The translations under genes were made by a program, and so were the position numbers. This document shows, in pieces, positions 13,337-20,877 of a stretch of 23,449 bases of DNA. The DNA is from 66-474 sp036278635. Lineage in GTDB: Bacteria; Pseudomonadota; Gammaproteobacteria; Xanthomonadales; Rhodanobacteraceae. The notes under the pieces were generated by a model. The model had not been told where the DNA came from and did not search any database. It saw only the letters and a list, made by a program, of their open reading frames with translations. The DNA is taken from positions 1-23,449 of the forward strand of contig DASUKQ010000099.1 in assembly GCA_036278635.1 (NCBI GenBank). The letters are read 5' to 3'. Numbering within the stretch: position 1 is the stretch's first letter; each line of letters begins with the position of its first letter.

Positions 13337-15159
13337 GATTCCGCATTTCCGCAAGGTGGCGTTTGTGGTGGTCGTTGCCGGTGCTCGCCGCCGTTTACGT
13401 GCTGCTCGTGCTCGGCGCGTCGAAATGGGTGGACGGCGAACGCATCGACCTGACGCGCGACCAGCTGTACACGTTGTCGCCGGGGACCCTCGACATCCTC
13501 GACCGCCTCCGGCAACCACTGGACCTCACGTTGTATTTTTCCGACCGCGCAAGCCATGGCCTGCCCCAGATGCGCGCCTACCACCAGCGCGTGGTGAACA
13601 TGCTGGACGAAATCGTGCGGCATTCCGATGGACGCGTCCATGTCACCCAGGTCGATCCGCTGCCGTTTTCCGAAGACGAAGACCGCGCCAGCGCGGCGGG
13701 CCTGACGTCGGTGCGTGGCGAGGGCGCGGGCGGCGCGATCTTCTTCGGCCTGGCGGGACGCAATGCCGAGAGCGGACGCACCGCGGCGATTCCATTCTTC
13801 CTGCTCGCCAAGGAGCGGTTCATCGAATACGACATCACCAAGCTGCTGTACGACCTCAGCACGAGGCACAAGCCGCGCGTCGCGATCTACAGCGGCCTGC
13901 CCATCTGGGGCAGCAATGCCGGCGATCGCGATGCGACGCCGCCATGGACGGCGCTCCAGCAACTCCGGCAATTGTTCGACGTGCGTCGGTTGGACCCGGC
14001 GGCGCTGGCCTCGCTCGGCGTTGCCGACACGGACGCGCTGGTATTGATCCAGCCGGCCGGATTGTCGCAGGCCGACACGCAAGCCGTGGACCGCTACGTG
14101 CAGCGGGGCGGCCATCTGCTGGTGTTCGTGGACCCCGATTCAGAGGTCGGTGGCGGCGCAACGTCGGATCTGCCGACGTTGTTCCGCGCGTGGGGCGTCG
14201 CGTTCGATCCGGGCCAGGTGTTGCTCGACCGCTCGCGCGCGTTGGTGGTGCAATCGCCGATCAGCGGCGACGCGGTGCGCAGCCCGGCGGTGCAGGGCCT
14301 GACCGGTGACGAACTCAATCGCCGCGATCCGGTCACCGCCGCGCTGAGCGTGATCGACGTGTCGTCGGCCGGATACTTCAGTTTGTCGCCGGATACCGTG
14401 ACGCGTCTCGATCCACTGATCCAGAGCACCACCGAGGCGATGTCCGTACCGACCGGGTTGGTGCGCGACGCGCTCGATCCCTCGACCCTGTACAAGGACT
14501 ACCAGCCCGAGGGCAGGCACTTCGCAATCGCCGTGCGGTTGCAGGGGAAACTGGCCAGCGCATTTCCCGCGGATGCGGCCGGCGAGGCGCCGGCGTCGCC
14601 GCGCAACCCCGAGGTGATCCTGGTTGGCGATACCGACCTGTTGTCGGACCGGCTGTGGGTGCAAACGAGCACGTCGCAGGGCCAGACGCTGGTGAGCCCG
14701 TTCGCCAACAACGGCGACTTCTTCGTCAACGCGGTCGACGATCTGGCAGGGCCCTCCGACCTGATTGCGATCCGCGGACGTGCCGTGGCGGAGCGCCGCT
14801 TTACCCGCGTCGATGCGTTGCGCCGGCAGGCCGACGAGAAATTCAAGGCCAAGCAGTCCGAGCTGCAAACCGAGTTGAGCGAGACCGAACAGCGCCTCGC
14901 CGCGCTGAAGCAGTCCGCGCACGGCCGCAGCCAGACCGCGGCACAGAAAACCGCGGTCGACCAGTTCGAACAGCGCAAGCTCGAAATCCGCAGCGAATTG
15001 CGCGCGGTGCAGCGCAGCCTCGACGCCGACATCGAACGTTTATCCATGTTGTTGAAATTCATTGATATCCTGTTGATGCCGATCCTGGTCGCGCTGGCGG
15101 GGCTGATCTACGGCGCGTGGCGGGTACGGCGCCGCCGCGCGGGAGGAGAATGGCAATGA
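13333..15159 (+). CDS. GldG-like auxiliary ABC transporter protein
   Basis: This is a 608-residue membrane protein of the ABC_transp_aux (GldG-type) family. A transmembrane segment at about 13-33 is followed by the family's opening DLTRDQLYTLSPGTLDILDRL. A large periplasmic region includes LYFSDRASHGLPQMRAYHQRV, FFLLAKERFIEYDITKLLYDL and GGHLLVFVDPDSE. Then come a coiled coil (about 510-580, rich in Gln/Glu/Lys/Leu) and a C-terminal transmembrane helix (about 583-603) with a basic tail RVRRRRAGG. The ATG at 13333 has GGAG in front of it and overlaps the permease stop. GldG proteins are thought to assist the GldA/F transporter; the substrate in proteobacteria is not established. Confidence 0.88.
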   Translation: MRFRISARWRLWWSLPVLAAVYVLLVLGASKWVDGERIDLTRDQLYTLSPGTLDILDRLRQPLDLTLYFSDRASHGLPQMRAYHQRVVNMLDEIVRHSDGRVHVTQVDPLPFSEDEDRASAAGLTSVRGEGAGGAIFFGLAGRNAESGRTAAIPFFLLAKERFIEYDITKLLYDLSTRHKPRVAIYSGLPIWGSNAGDRDATPPWTALQQLRQLFDVRRLDPAALASLGVADTDALVLIQPAGLSQADTQAVDRYVQRGGHLLVFVDPDSEVGGGATSDLPTLFRAWGVAFDPGQVLLDRSRALVVQSPISGDAVRSPAVQGLTGDELNRRDPVTAALSVIDVSSAGYFSLSPDTVTRLDPLIQSTTEAMSVPTGLVRDALDPSTLYKDYQPEGRHFAIAVRLQGKLASAFPADAAGEAPASPRNPEVILVGDTDLLSDRLWVQTSTSQGQTLVSPFANNGDFFVNAVDDLAGPSDLIAIRGRAVAERRFTRVDALRRQADEKFKAKQSELQTELSETEQRLAALKQSAHGRSQTAAQKTAVDQFEQRKLEIRSELRAVQRSLDADIERLSMLLKFIDILLMPILVALAGLIYGAWRVRRRRAGGEWQ

Positions 15160-15557
15160 ATTCCGTTTCGCCGGTGCCTGCTGGGGGACGCCCGCGCTGG
15201 CCGGGCGCCGCCGCCGGGCTCGCCGGCGCGAGTGCGGTGGTGCTGGGCGCGCTGGGCGCGCATTCGTTGCGCGGGGCCCTGTCCGCGCCGATGCTCGACA
15301 TCTGGCAAACCGCGGTGCATTTCCAGTTCTGGCACGCGCTGGCGCTGGTCGCGTGCGCGCTGCTGGCGCGGCGCTCGCACGCCGCACATCTCGGCGCGGT
15401 GCTGTTCGCGCTGGGCATCGTGTTGTTCTGCGGCAGCCTGTATGCGCTGGCGCTGGGCGCGCCGCGGATGGTCGGCGTGGTGACGCCGCTCGGCGGACTG
15501 TGTTTCATCGTGGCCTGGATCGCGCTGGGCGTGGCGCTGTCGTGCGATCATCCCTGA
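15156..15557 (+). CDS. DUF423 family small membrane protein
   Basis: This 133-residue protein has four hydrophobic segments and the DUF423 hallmarks: GASAVVLGALGAHSLRG near the N terminus, WQTAVHFQFWHALAL in the middle and TPLGGLCFIVAWIAL at the end. The chosen ATG at 15156 overlaps the GldG-like stop (ATGA) and has GGAGG at a 9-base spacing. The nearer ATG at 15150 is only 3 bases from the same GGAGG. E. coli YgdD is a homologue; the biochemical role is unknown. The overlap suggests it is co-translated with the ABC cassette, though DUF423 is not a usual part of it. Confidence 0.88.
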   Translation: MNSVSPVPAGGRPRWPGAAAGLAGASAVVLGALGAHSLRGALSAPMLDIWQTAVHFQFWHALALVACALLARRSHAAHLGAVLFALGIVLFCGSLYALALGAPRMVGVVTPLGGLCFIVAWIALGVALSCDHP

Positions 15558-15612
15558 TCGCCGCGCCACCCGCCGTCCTGGTTGTCGGGACTGTCGCCCG
15601 GCTTGTGACGAC

Positions 15613-15656
15613 CGGAGCGGCCTTCCATGGCCTGGCTTTCTACAACAGCCGCTCCG
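15613..15656. repeat. 9-base inverted repeat between DUF423 and glycosylase genes
   Basis: CGGAGCGGC (15613-15621) and GCCGCTCCG (15648-15656) are perfect complements around a 26-base loop that itself contains GGCC-TTCCAT-GGCC. There is no T-run after it. It may be an attenuating hairpin for the DUF423 operon or part of a dispersed element. Confidence 0.4.
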
Positions 15657-15681
15657 AATCGGCCCTCCCGGGGAGAGACAA

Positions 15682-16368
15682 GTGAAGCTGGAAATCATCC
15701 CGCGTGGCTTCGACGTCGCCGCGGCCACCGCACACCTCGCGCGTCGCGACCGCAAGCTGGCGACGTGGATGCGCAGGATCGGCCCGATCGAGCATGACTT
15801 CGAACGGCGTTTCGATCCCGTCGATGCACTCGCGCATTCGATCCTGTACCAACAGCTTTCCGGCAAGGCGGCGGCGACGATCGCTGGCAGGGTGGAGGCG
15901 TTGATGCCGCGCGGGCGCAGGATCACCGCGCGGGGCCTGGACACCGTCGACGATACTGCGCTGCGTGCAGCAGGCGTGTCGCGCAACAAGGTTGCGGCGC
16001 TGCGCGATCTTGCCGAGAAATCCCACGCGCGCATCGTGCCGACGCCCGCGCGGCTTGCCCGCATGTCCGACCAGGAGCTGATCGACCACCTGGTGCAGGT
16101 GCGCGGCATCGGCCGCTGGACCGTCGAAATGCTCCTGATGTTCCGGCTGGGACGGCCCGACGTGTTGCCCGTGGACGACCTCGGCATCCGCAAGGGCGCG
16201 CAGATCGTGCACCGCTTCGAGGCCATGCCCACGCCGTTGGAGCTGCAAGGATTCGGCGAGCGCTGGGGGCCGTACCGCACGCTGGCAAGCTTCTACCTGT
16301 GGAGAGTGGTCGAAGCCGCCAAGCCTGCCAAGCCCGGAGCGAAACCGGTGAAGCGGTCGCAGGACTGA
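15682..16368 (+). CDS. AlkA-family DNA-3-methyladenine glycosylase (short form)
   Basis: This HhH-GPD superfamily DNA glycosylase is expected to remove alkylated bases such as 3-methyladenine. It has 228 residues, shorter than E. coli AlkA (282) because the N-terminal domain is minimal. The core begins at DALAHSILYQQLSGKAA. The helix-hairpin-helix is VRGIGRWTVEM (about 140-150), and the catalytic aspartate is in LPVDDLGIRKG, probably Asp166. The GTG start at 15682 follows GGGGAG at a 6-base spacing. The C-terminal tail is Lys/Pro-rich (PAKPGAKPVK), perhaps binding DNA. A weak stem (CCGGC-CCAAA-GCCGG, 16382-16396) follows the stop. Confidence 0.9.
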   Translation: MKLEIIPRGFDVAAATAHLARRDRKLATWMRRIGPIEHDFERRFDPVDALAHSILYQQLSGKAAATIAGRVEALMPRGRRITARGLDTVDDTALRAAGVSRNKVAALRDLAEKSHARIVPTPARLARMSDQELIDHLVQVRGIGRWTVEMLLMFRLGRPDVLPVDDLGIRKGAQIVHRFEAMPTPLELQGFGERWGPYRTLASFYLWRVVEAAKPAKPGAKPVKRSQD

Positions 16369-16479
16369 TCCGCATCCGATTCCGGCCCAAAGCCGGTCCG
16401 CCCGGAAGGACCCGCCGCTTCCCAATACACTCGGGACCACGCGCGCACGATCGAGCACTTCGTTTCGAGGGATACCAAG

Positions 16480-17802
16480 ATGCCGTTGCCACGGATTCGC
16501 CTGGCCCTGCACTGGCAGATCCTGATCGCGATCCTGCTCGCGGCCGCGGCCGGCTGGGCCGCAGGCGAGCAGGGCGCCGTGTTCGGGCTGCGCTGGGTGG
16601 TGGTGTTCGACTTCTTCGGTACGTTGTTCCTCAACGCGTTGAAGATGATCATCCTGCCGCTGATCGCGGCCTCGATCATCGCCAGCATTGCGGGCATGGG
16701 CGAGGGGCTTGGCCGCCTCGGTGGGCTGACCGTCGGGTTTTACCTGCTCACGACCCTCATCGCGGTACTGATCGGGCTGGCCTGGGTCAACGGCGTCTCG
16801 CCCGGATTTTCCGGCGGCGAACCGGTGGGCGCGGCGCTTGCGCTCGAGGCCAAGCGCGCCGGCGTCGCCGCACAACTCCAGGGCAGCGGTTCTCTGGGCC
16901 AGCTCGCGGACATCTTCCTGCGCATGGTTCCCACCAACATCATCGAAGCCGCGTCGGACAATGGCAGCATCCTTGCGGTCATCTTCTTCAGTGTCCTGTT
17001 CGGATATGCCCTGAGCCGCCTCGACAGCGCGGCCGCCGCGACCGTGCGGCGGTTCTGGGATGGCGTCTACGAGGTGATGATCGTCATCACGGACTGGATC
17101 ATGCGCCTGGCCCCGATCGGGGTTTTCGCATTGGTCGCCGCCGTGGTCGCCCGGACCGGATTCGGAGCGGTGCGCCCGTTGATCATTTTCGCAGCGACCG
17201 TTTTGGCGGCATTGGCGACGCACCTGTTCCTGGTGCTGCCGTTGATGATGCGGATGTTCGGGGGCGCGCGTCGACCGTGGCGCCTGTTCCGGCCCATGGC
17301 CCCGGCGCTGCTGACGGCGTTCTCCACCGCGTCGTCCGCCGCGACCATACCCGTGACGCTGGAAGGCGTGGAGCGCGCAGGCGTTTCCAAGCGCACCGCG
17401 AGCTTCGTGGTGCCGCTCGGCGCCACCGTCAACATGAACGGCACCGCGTTGTACGAGTGCGTCGCGGTGATCTTCCTGGCGCAAGCGTATGGCGTGGATC
17501 TGGGTTTCGTGACGCAGTTGCTGATCGTGGTGACCGCGGTGGTCACGTCGATCGGCGTGGCCGGCATTCCGTCGGCGTCGCTGGTCGCGATCATCGTGAT
17601 CATGAATGCCGTGGGCCTGCCGGCCGAAGCCATCGCCGTGCTGTTCGTGTTCGATCGCCTGCTGGACATGTCGCGCACGGCGGTGAACATCTACGGCGAC
17701 GCCGTGTGCGCGGTGATCGTCGCGCACCGCACCGGCGAGACCGGGCTGCTGGAACATCCGGCCGCGGCGCCATCGTTCGGCGATGGGCGGCCGGATCGGT
17801 GA
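16480..17802 (+). CDS. Dicarboxylate/amino acid:cation symporter (DAACS family)
   Basis: This is a 440-residue inner-membrane carrier that couples uptake of dicarboxylates or acidic amino acids to Na+ or H+. It belongs to the glutamate transporter fold: hairpin 1 serine-rich motif is AFSTASSAATIP, the TM7 motif is NMNGTALYE (NMDGT in many relatives), and hairpin 2 is in GVAGIPSASLVAI. TM8 carries FDRLLDMSRTAVNIYGDAV, which resembles the substrate-binding DxxRTxxN pattern. The ATG follows GAGGG at about 8 bases. A possible -10, TACACT, lies in the upstream gap without a clear -35. Substrate preference (glutamate, aspartate, succinate) cannot be settled by eye. Confidence 0.92.
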   Translation: MPLPRIRLALHWQILIAILLAAAAGWAAGEQGAVFGLRWVVVFDFFGTLFLNALKMIILPLIAASIIASIAGMGEGLGRLGGLTVGFYLLTTLIAVLIGLAWVNGVSPGFSGGEPVGAALALEAKRAGVAAQLQGSGSLGQLADIFLRMVPTNIIEAASDNGSILAVIFFSVLFGYALSRLDSAAAATVRRFWDGVYEVMIVITDWIMRLAPIGVFALVAAVVARTGFGAVRPLIIFAATVLAALATHLFLVLPLMMRMFGGARRPWRLFRPMAPALLTAFSTASSAATIPVTLEGVERAGVSKRTASFVVPLGATVNMNGTALYECVAVIFLAQAYGVDLGFVTQLLIVVTAVVTSIGVAGIPSASLVAIIVIMNAVGLPAEAIAVLFVFDRLLDMSRTAVNIYGDAVCAVIVAHRTGETGLLEHPAAAPSFGDGRPDR

Positions 17803-17826
17803 TGCGGCGGGCGTAGCGAATCCGCC

Positions 17827-18417
17827 TCAGCGCGCGATCGAGCGGGGGCGCCAGCACCAGTGCCACGGCTCGTACGCGATGCCGTGCCGATTGCCACGCG
17901 GGTAGGAGAGCACGAAGCCGAAGCGCGATGCATTGCGCTGCAACCACGCGAACGCGGACGATCGTTCGAACTTTTCCTCGAGCGCCGCAAACCCCGGCGT
18001 GGTGAGGTCCAGGCAGCGTGCCGTGTGGTGTTCGCTGTAGCCCGGCGCCGCGCTCACCCGCAGTATTTCATCGATCGTCTGGCCGCGTGCGAGCTTGCGT
18101 TCGAGGATACCGAGCTGGTATTCGATCGAACGGAACGCCGAGACCACCTGGATTTCGATGCCGTCCTGCAACGCTGTCCCGCGCATGGCGGCAAATGCCT
18201 TCGCGGCGCGGGGCTGCAACCACTGTACCCGGCCGTGGATGTCGCGCCCGATCGACACCAGCCGCGCGGGTTCGCGTTGCTGGCGCAGTCCTCGCGTGCG
18301 GGCATAGGTGCGCGGGACGCCGAGCGCAAGCGCCCGCTGGATCAGCGCCCGGCGTTCGGCTGCATCGCGGCAACGCCGCGGCGCGCCGGTTTCCGCGTGG
18401 CCGGCATTCGTCGTCAT
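17827..18417 (-). CDS. M15 family (VanY-type) D-alanyl-D-alanine carboxypeptidase
   Basis: This is a 196-residue zinc peptidase of the M15 (VanY/LAS) group. The metal site reads SEHHTARCLDL, giving His130 and Asp137 in the SxHxxGxAxD pattern (the Gly and Ala are replaced by Ala133 and Cys135). The second site is EPWHW, with catalytic Glu183 and ligand His186. SAFRSIEYQLGI upstream is the usual substrate-binding segment. No convincing signal peptide is present, so export, if any, is unclear. Its ATG lies 6 bases after the stop of the DUF3887 gene, suggesting one transcript, and its stop converges on the symporter gene 24 bases away. Likely action is trimming of peptidoglycan stem peptides. Confidence 0.9.
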   Translation of the reverse strand: MTTNAGHAETGAPRRCRDAAERRALIQRALALGVPRTYARTRGLRQQREPARLVSIGRDIHGRVQWLQPRAAKAFAAMRGTALQDGIEIQVVSAFRSIEYQLGILERKLARGQTIDEILRVSAAPGYSEHHTARCLDLTTPGFAALEEKFERSSAFAWLQRNASRFGFVLSYPRGNRHGIAYEPWHWCWRPRSIAR

Positions 18418-18423
18418 GCCGCA

Positions 18424-18945
18424 CTATCCCGACGAAGATGCGGGCGCCGGGTTGGGCGGGCGCACGGGGCGGATGTAGAAGCCCGAGATCCTGCCGTCCT
18501 CGTCGCACGCCAGTTGCGACACGACGTCGCCCTTCGCGAAGCGCAACGGGGTGCTGACCACCGGCGTGCCCCGGACCATCACCGTCTGTGGATCGCCGCG
18601 CGATTCGAGCTTGCCGAACCGGGTGCCGACGGAATGCCACGTTTCCCCGAGCCTGGTGGCCGTGACCGCCGCCTGCATCTTCGCATCGAAGTTCGACGCC
18701 GCGGACTTGAAGTCGCCGTGGCCGAGGTCGTCCAGGAAACCGTGGGCCATCTGTCCACAGGCTTCGATGCGGGCGGCATTGGTTTGTCCCGCCACGGCAT
18801 TGGCGTGGGCACTGGAGGCCGGGTGCGCTTCGTGGGTCATGGCCGAATGGGCATTGTCGGGAATGCCGCTGCCGGGCGGCGCCGATTGCGCGATCGCCGG
18901 CGCGGCCAGCGCCACGAGTGCGAGCGTGAGGCGGGTTCGCTGCAT
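18424..18945 (-). CDS. Secreted DUF3887 domain protein
   Basis: This is a 173-residue protein with a clear signal peptide (MQRTRLTLALVALAAPAIA, likely cut near residue 19). A His/Ala-rich linker of about 35 residues follows. The DUF3887 core starts near MAHGFLDDLGHGDFKSAASNF and includes TWHSVGTRFGKLESRG and TPLRFAKGDVVSQLACDEDG. DUF3887 is a small NTF2-like domain often found in exported proteins. The ATG at 18943-18945 has AGGAG at a 9-base spacing. It is probably co-transcribed with the M15 peptidase gene that begins 6 bases downstream, so a periplasmic or envelope role is plausible. No enzymatic motif is visible. Confidence 0.85.
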   Translation of the reverse strand: MQRTRLTLALVALAAPAIAQSAPPGSGIPDNAHSAMTHEAHPASSAHANAVAGQTNAARIEACGQMAHGFLDDLGHGDFKSAASNFDAKMQAAVTATRLGETWHSVGTRFGKLESRGDPQTVMVRGTPVVSTPLRFAKGDVVSQLACDEDGRISGFYIRPVRPPNPAPASSSG

Positions 18946-19063
18946 GTCGCGTTACTCCTGGACTCCACGATTGCAGCCCCGTCGTCGGATGGAGTGTGGG
19001 GGAGGCCGGTGGCGCACGCGAAACCTGCAGGCGCCGGCGAGGGAATAGTCGGCGCCACGACCG

Positions 19064-19561
19064 TCAATGGCTTTGCCTGGCTTGCGGCGTGGCACGTTTT
19101 CGCAGGGTTTCCTGCGAGGACACGGCGCGCCAGTGCCCATCGACGTGCGCGAATACATCGGTAAAGGAGACCTCGACGGACCAGCCCCGCGTTGTCGATT
19201 GCACGTGGTTGACGCCGGTTGCGACGGCGGTGTCTCCCCAGACTCGTACCTGGAGATCGGTGATGCGTTGGGTGCTCGTGGGCGGATGGTGCAGGCCGGC
19301 CATCAGTTCGGTCTTGTTGCGGGGATGCCCTCGCCAGTCGATGTCCCGATAGTCGTCGGCGAGGATCAGCGCGAGATCGCGTCGGTTGCCATCGGCGAGG
19401 TCCGCGAGCCAGCGCTGCTCGAGGTTCGCGACGGCGGTCCGGGCGGTGGTGATGCGCACGGCATCGGACGAGGGCGCCGTGGTTGCGGGCCTGGCGTGCG
19501 ATACCGATATGCACGCACACACTGCGAGCATACCGGCGAGGCAGGCGGGTATCCGGATCAC
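19064..19561 (-). CDS. Exported DUF4440/NTF2-like protein
   Basis: This is a 165-residue protein with an N-terminal signal peptide (IRIPACLAGMLAVCACISVSHA read from the GTG; cut likely after SHA). The NTF2-like DUF4440 core follows: LEQRWLADLADGNRRDLALIL, DDYRDIDWRGHPRNKTELM and a C-terminal sheet with DVFAHVDGHWRAVSSQ. The GTG at 19559-19561 overlaps the TGA of bpt (GTGA), so it is translationally coupled to a cytosolic enzyme gene although the product is exported. A shorter ATG start (MLAVCACIS) is possible. The function is unknown; such domains often bind small ligands or support an enzyme. Confidence 0.82.
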   Translation of the reverse strand: MIRIPACLAGMLAVCACISVSHARPATTAPSSDAVRITTARTAVANLEQRWLADLADGNRRDLALILADDYRDIDWRGHPRNKTELMAGLHHPPTSTQRITDLQVRVWGDTAVATGVNHVQSTTRGWSVEVSFTDVFAHVDGHWRAVSSQETLRKRATPQARQSH

Positions 19562-20274
19562 GATGCGTGGACTGGCCCCCAGCCCTCGGGCCCGAGGGTC
19601 TGCAGGCTGTCGAAACGCACCTTGTAGCCCATCTTGGGATGGTTGGCGATCCAGTAGCCGAGGTACAGGTGCGGCAGGCCCCGCTCGCGCGCCATTTCGA
19701 TCTGGCGCAGGATCGCGTAGGTGCCGAGACCGCGTTTGGGCAGACCAGGTTCGAAGAACGTGTAGACCGCCGAAAGACCGGTATCGCACACGTCGGTGAC
19801 GGCAACCGCGACCAGTTGCGCGGCGATCCGGAATTCCAGGAACACCGTCGGACTCCACGGTGCGGCGAGAAAGTGCGAAAAATCCTCGTCGCTCGCTTCG
19901 TCCATGCCACCACCGGGATGGCGGGTGTGCAGGTAGCGGCCGTACAAGGCCTGCCGCTCCGTGGTGAGCCCCGGCGGGCACTCCACAAGCTCGACATCGT
20001 GGTTGGCAGCGAGGCAGCGGCGCTGGCTGCGATTGGGGACGAACGTCGCGACGTCGATCCGGCACGGTTCGCAGGCGTGGCAGCGTGGGCAGTGCGGATG
20101 GTAGACGTGGCCGCCGGCGCGACGAAAACCGCGCGCCAGCGACAGCGCATAGAGTTTCGGGAGGTTCGGCGCGGCCGGGTCCAGCACCAGGTTCTGGGCG
20201 GTGCGCGCATGGAAGTAGCCGCAAGCGTGGGGCAGCGTCTGGAACAGGCGGACGCGTTCACTGCGCAAGGTCAT
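19558..20274 (-). CDS. bpt: Aspartate/glutamate leucyltransferase (arginyltransferase family)
   Basis: Bpt enzymes move leucine (arginine in Ate1 relatives) from aminoacyl-tRNA to N-terminal Asp/Glu, making substrates for ClpS/ClpAP by the N-degron pathway. The protein is 238 residues. The N-terminal ATE_N domain has a Cys-rich segment CPRCHACEPCRIDV (Cys62, 65, 68, 71) and Cys18. The C-terminal ATE_C domain shows YTFFEPGLPKRGLGTYAI and LYLGYWIANHPKMGYKVRF, both strongly conserved. The ATG at 20272-20274 is 13 bases after the DUF2007 stop, with no strong Shine-Dalgarno. Leucyl versus arginyl specificity is taken from the proteobacterial subfamily and was not tested. Confidence 0.93.
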   Translation of the reverse strand: MTLRSERVRLFQTLPHACGYFHARTAQNLVLDPAAPNLPKLYALSLARGFRRAGGHVYHPHCPRCHACEPCRIDVATFVPNRSQRRCLAANHDVELVECPPGLTTERQALYGRYLHTRHPGGGMDEASDEDFSHFLAAPWSPTVFLEFRIAAQLVAVAVTDVCDTGLSAVYTFFEPGLPKRGLGTYAILRQIEMARERGLPHLYLGYWIANHPKMGYKVRFDSLQTLGPEGWGPVHAS

Positions 20275-20287
20275 CGCTGCGTCACCG

Positions 20288-20683
20288 TCACCATACCGAA
20301 ATCAGCTTGGCCCCGTAGATGGCGAGCGCAATGCACACGGCCACGAGCACCGCGGTGCGCACGCGCGCGGCGATGCGCGCCGGGCTGCGCCCGCCACCGG
20401 CCTGCCGGGAGCGATACGCCGCAAGTTCTTCGGCGTAGCGTGTGGCCGGCTCGATCCCGATGTCGCGCATCAACTGCCGCGCCCGGGTATGGTCGCTGGC
20501 GTGCCTGACCCAGACCGCCGGCCAGTTGTCGCTGTGGCCCGGCCGGGCGTAGGAGAAGCGCCGGTAGGTGGAGCCCGCGTAGGCGCGACGGTTGGTGACC
20601 CGGGTCGCGATGCCGTGTTCGGCCATCACGGCGACCAGCCGGTCGATGTTTTCCATCCGTGGCGAAGTGTAGATTCTGCGCAT
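20288..20683 (-). CDS. DUF2007-like protein with C-terminal membrane helix
   Basis: This is a 131-residue protein. The N-terminal part (MRRIYTSPRMENIDRLVAV, then MAEHGIATRVTNRRAYAG) matches the DUF2007 putative signal-transducing fold, which recurs in Xanthomonadales proteins sometimes called pathogenicity-like. The C-terminal part has a basic Arg-rich segment and one transmembrane helix at about 108-127. An unusually well-placed promoter (TTGCAA-N16-TAAACT) ends 6 bases before the ATG at 20681-20683, so the transcript may be leaderless. A second ATG (MENIDRL) 27 bases downstream is the alternative. It heads a unit with bpt and the DUF4440 gene. The function is unknown. Confidence 0.8.
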   Translation of the reverse strand: MRRIYTSPRMENIDRLVAVMAEHGIATRVTNRRAYAGSTYRRFSYARPGHSDNWPAVWVRHASDHTRARQLMRDIGIEPATRYAEELAAYRSRQAGGGRSPARIAARVRTAVLVAVCIALAIYGAKLISVW

Positions 20684-20689
20684 GAGACG

Positions 20690-20717
20690 AGTTTACGACA
20701 GTGGCGCCGGGTTGCAA
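20690..20717 (-). promoter_or_regulatory. Promoter of the DUF2007-bpt-DUF4440 unit
   Basis: On the minus strand, TTGCAA (20712-20717) is followed after 16 bases by TAAACT (20690-20695). The expected start, about 7 bases on, coincides with the A of the DUF2007 ATG, so the mRNA is probably leaderless or nearly so. Confidence 0.6.
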
Positions 20718-20877
20718 TCCGGTGTTCAGCCTGGAAAGGGGTCGGGGGCGGCTGTCGTGGAAAGCCGGACCATGGAACGCTTGCCCACGTACCGTGGCTT
20801 TGGCCGTTCCCGGGCCTCGTCTCGAGTGGGGTCAAGCGATGCGCGGCTCGATCGGGGGCGATCGCCGATGAGCGCAT

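Noticed and set aside
15640..17757. A 705-codon open frame on the minus strand
   Set aside because: It is antisense to the glycosylase and symporter genes, is extremely rich in Arg, His, Gln and Asp with no recognisable domain, and is explained by high-GC codon use of the real genes.
20684..20877. Gap between the DUF2007 gene and tesB inspected for a small gene or RNA
   Set aside because: Apart from the DUF2007 promoter, a CCACG-TAC-CGTGG stem (20785-20797) and the palindrome GGCGATCGCC (20857-20866), I see no gene, tRNA-like fold or T-run terminator.
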